From positions 1 through 8,005 of the forward strand of contig JAGVJW010000299.1 of NCBI GenBank assembly GCA_020050895.1: a stretch of DNA of 8,005 bases, given 5' to 3'. Below the pieces are notes generated by a model. It was given only the letters and a program-made list of their open reading frames with translations, was not told the origin of the DNA and searched no databases. The position numbers were made by a program, and so were the translations under genes. Below, in pieces: positions 6,701-8,005 of this stretch; within the stretch, counting starts at the first letter, position 1, and the number at the start of each line of letters is the position of its first letter. This DNA is from a bacterium. GTDB lineage: Bacteria > Bacteroidota > Ignavibacteria > Kapaibacteriales > Kapaibacteriaceae.

Positions 6701-8005
6701 CGGTGCCTGTTCTGGCTGGTAATCGTGAAGTATTGCTTCCGTTCCCGGATGCCAACTTCCGACTTACAACTCCTGGCCGTTACAAGGTAACGGGTCGTAT
6801 CTTCTTCCCCGGTAACGACCTCGACTCGACGAACGACTCCACATTCACAGAATTTACAATTCTGTATGGCCCGTCTTTCGCATACGAAGATGGTCCTCGG
6901 CAACCGGTTAATGATGTTCCTAAACTTCAGTTTTCAGGTGTTTCAGGTAAGGGGCTCAACCATCGTGGTTCTTCTGATGGTGGAGCGTCTGGTAATTACT
7001 ACTCTGGAACGTACATGTATATTTACAGCCCGCAGTTTTCAGGTAGCTATCTGTACGGTTACGTAACTCCGCAAACTCCTGATGTTCAGTACGGCGCCGA
7101 TGCAGGTAATGCTTCGGGTCAGATTGGTGCGCGTTTTACACTCTATACACAGGATACTGTGGAAGGGTACCAGGCGTTTTGGGCAGAATTGAACCAAGAC
7201 ATTCTGAACATATCATTCTCATTGTATCAAGATGAGGGTGGCATTCCAGGTAGCCAGCGGATTCCTAATTCGACCCTGATACGCCAGAGGGGCTTGGATG
7301 AAACAGACGATACTCCCGATCCTGTCTTCGGTCAGTACTCAACGTACAAGTTGGCTACGCCTATTGTTCTGGCACCTGGTGAGTACTGGGTATCTGTAGC
7401 ACAAATGGGTACTGAAGGATACGAACTCGGTGCTTCTGCTACACGAATGGGTATCGTTACAACGCTGTTCTCAGACATCCCGGCATTTGGTATCGGTAAT
7501 CGCTCTCTGCTTGTCGACAAGAACTTCAGGTCACGCAATCGTTCCGGAGCATTATTGAACGACAACAGGTTTGCATACGAACTCACTCGCTTCTCCGGTG
7601 ATTGGGTTCCGTTCACTCCAACAATTGGCAACCCTGGCTATCCTCACCTCGATGCACTCGGCGTTAGCCTTGGCTTCCCAACCTTTACGCAAGGCTCTTG
7701 GATTCCAATGCTTCGTCCGTACTTCGGCGAGCGCTCGTTTAATAGTCCTCCAGTGTATGTTGACTGTGGTATTCTACCCGTAGGACTCACATTTTTTGAT
7801 GGTCGTGCTCGCTCTACTGGTGTTGATTTGTTCTGGGAAACGGCATCAGAAAAAAACAACGTTGGTTTCGCAGTTGAACGTCGCGCCGTCAAGCAAGTTA
7901 CCGATCTGTCGACTGGAGTGACGTCATTCTACTGCAGCGATAAGTCAGGTGCTGGTGATGAGCCGTGGAAGCAGATTGGATTCGTAGCCGGTGCCGGTAA
8001 CAAGA
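3670..8005 (+). CDS. Large secreted multidomain surface protein, probable T9SS cargo, 3' end cut by window edge
   Basis: The frame is uninterrupted for 1445 codons and still open at the right edge; specific function is not recognised. Residues 1-22 form a signal peptide: MSRR, a Leu/Ala-rich core, then SWA before Gly23. Residues 138-395 form a beta-rich module seen in FCB secreted proteins: IGFPFYF (143-149), VSTNG (159-163), PAWDDL (273-278), a VIIQY strand near 361-365. Residues 395-640 match nothing I know. Residues 640-941 look like a jelly-roll/MAM-like unit, with SPVIRL (716-721), LSISYQRTG (757-765) and FFIDNVKI (934-941). Residues 942-1064 resemble a CARDB/Ig-like domain. Residues 1070-1365 are beta-rich, with a LAPGEYWVSVA strand. 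From LPVGL (1369-1373) a fibronectin-like module begins, with WETASEKNN (1389-1397) and GFAVERR (1399-1405); in FCB proteins this usually precedes a T9SS sorting domain. No catalytic motif or internal membrane span is apparent. A structural or adhesive role outside the cell is inference. The start could also be 3610. Confidence 0.85.
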   Translation, partial: MSRRLLLLALMAVLIGATTSWAGDANGEDVQRRSGLRSPVASYPRDFTATAANPRTQPAISTGYYLVDSDDEAPDFWRPDPSLFIDTTFEPATWRRIVSGPNQFSPGYWVDGSQNIFGGHAYFRNPGNSQDSTDDAFAGPIAIGFPFYFNGVRYDSFYVSTNGLIALSQRRYFYEYDENGFPTIRTTLETSPGVFSAYDPASDDTRSRSGNGLTDGQADDWGFQAVACGNNPGSAGAGIRGRTNTMLNEAALSASGLWQTINGQFTRPALIVPAWDDLQVSVYNDDLSIVDDFGRVYYKRSPSNDKLIIYYVNLTPIRGKTASAGGLTQSATFPANNRPGTTDEHYRFSLQVSLNRSDSSVIIQYERFFGTAPRASFQPFAATVWFRCNSTVGVTGPSRRLNWAGYPSAMPSVTTLDYSAIKYTQATEYLFNVLTDPNGGIRATSKRSDDNSVPKDFLTVKFKQWKNYLRVIQVYYKTHPLNNNAPLDFSVVIPANQANNYEILAGEVRLGAIQPVAIVQNLTNDIQGPQGVNYTRQGINFKVRFRIQNEATGVIVYNTSKAVTDQTIRDSTLTGILLCDINGTPAVYTAGHFVKPYEFVRVTFPPFEPNAYIDDQIGRLFTSVIAEPKDSNNIPLGDQWPFDDTTGIRLFSMRRLNDFSDDVTQFHLVGGAAMPSVLKWVNIEGDVVDGDEVTNNPPPPRGTYQAANSSIYQLKSPVIRLNRMTLGNQDIPAFGQFGGDELRSFPINIAGKKNAVLSISYQRTGNLGRGFGRGFSDNRLVGPEVQVNLLNLISIGPSGQYRNPDRLDLEFAKPSSDGLTGITNIKTWVYDPAGLAGQYLQPYQIWGGGGYARGFSIKDGNEQMANSYVPPTGGKREDLFDDGKDFEYFKITLPIPDSIMNWVNEGGRSFRFRLKVKAINNSQPPQPSDDEDNFFIDNVKILFPDEVTDVEFSNIQMIWPYTMAPASQATRVPIRVKLSNNTHVSAPAFSVRLQIKPYGTEDQQIYCRTITVPVLAGNREVLLPFPDANFRLTTPGRYKVTGRIFFPGNDLDSTNDSTFTEFTILYGPSFAYEDGPRQPVNDVPKLQFSGVSGKGLNHRGSSDGGASGNYYSGTYMYIYSPQFSGSYLYGYVTPQTPDVQYGADAGNASGQIGARFTLYTQDTVEGYQAFWAELNQDILNISFSLYQDEGGIPGSQRIPNSTLIRQRGLDETDDTPDPVFGQYSTYKLATPIVLAPGEYWVSVAQMGTEGYELGASATRMGIVTTLFSDIPAFGIGNRSLLVDKNFRSRNRSGALLNDNRFAYELTRFSGDWVPFTPTIGNPGYPHLDALGVSLGFPTFTQGSWIPMLRPYFGERSFNSPPVYVDCGILPVGLTFFDGRARSTGVDLFWETASEKNNVGFAVERRAVKQVTDLSTGVTSFYCSDKSGAGDEPWKQIGFVAGAGNK
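7774..8005 (+). other. Start of C-terminal fibronectin-like module typical of T9SS cargo
   Basis: LPVGL at residues 1369-1373, then WETASEKNN (1389-1397), GFAVERR (1399-1405) and WKQIGFVAGAGN near the edge follow the recurring pattern of the module that precedes type A sorting domains in FCB secreted proteins. Only about 77 residues are present. The rest of this module and any sorting domain lie to the right of the window. Confidence 0.7.

Overview
The window reads as chromosomal DNA of a bacterium from the Bacteroidota/Chlorobiota side of the FCB group. An Ignavibacteria- or Kapabacteria-like lineage is my best guess. This is inferred from three things. The PurN carries the glycine-rich loop I associate with Bacteroidota-type enzymes. 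The secreted protein on the right has an LPVGL...WETASEKNN module typical of FCB cell-surface proteins exported by the type IX secretion system (T9SS). Clear Shine-Dalgarno sites are scarce. No rRNA or other strong taxonomic marker is present, so the placement is not firm.

Layout, all on the + strand. (1) Positions 1-2782 hold the C-terminal three quarters of metH, cobalamin-dependent methionine synthase; roughly 290 N-terminal residues lie left of the window. (2) Positions 2807-3412 hold purN, phosphoribosylglycinamide formyltransferase, 24 bp downstream and probably co-transcribed. The two enzymes share the folate one-carbon pool: MetH consumes 5-methyl-THF and PurN consumes 10-formyl-THF. 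(3) Positions 3413-3669 are a 257-bp intergenic region. It has no convincing terminator, but it holds a TTGACA box, a long-range imperfect inverted repeat and two possible in-frame translation starts for the next gene. (4) From 3670 to the right edge there is one uninterrupted reading frame of 1445 codons with no stop in the window. It encodes a very large exported multidomain protein with a clean signal peptide.

The large protein is the accessory and least described part. Its visible order is: signal peptide; an N-terminal beta-rich module with the IGFPFYF...VSTNG...PAWDDL signature; a stretch I do not recognise; a jelly-roll/MAM-like region ending in FFIDNVKI; a CARDB/Ig-like segment; another beta-rich segment; and the start of a C-terminal fibronectin-like module. 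A T9SS sorting domain would be expected just past the window but is not visible. No mobile element, tRNA, rRNA or CRISPR array was seen. I found no clear evidence of a new multi-gene system; the main unexplained item is this large surface protein and its leader.
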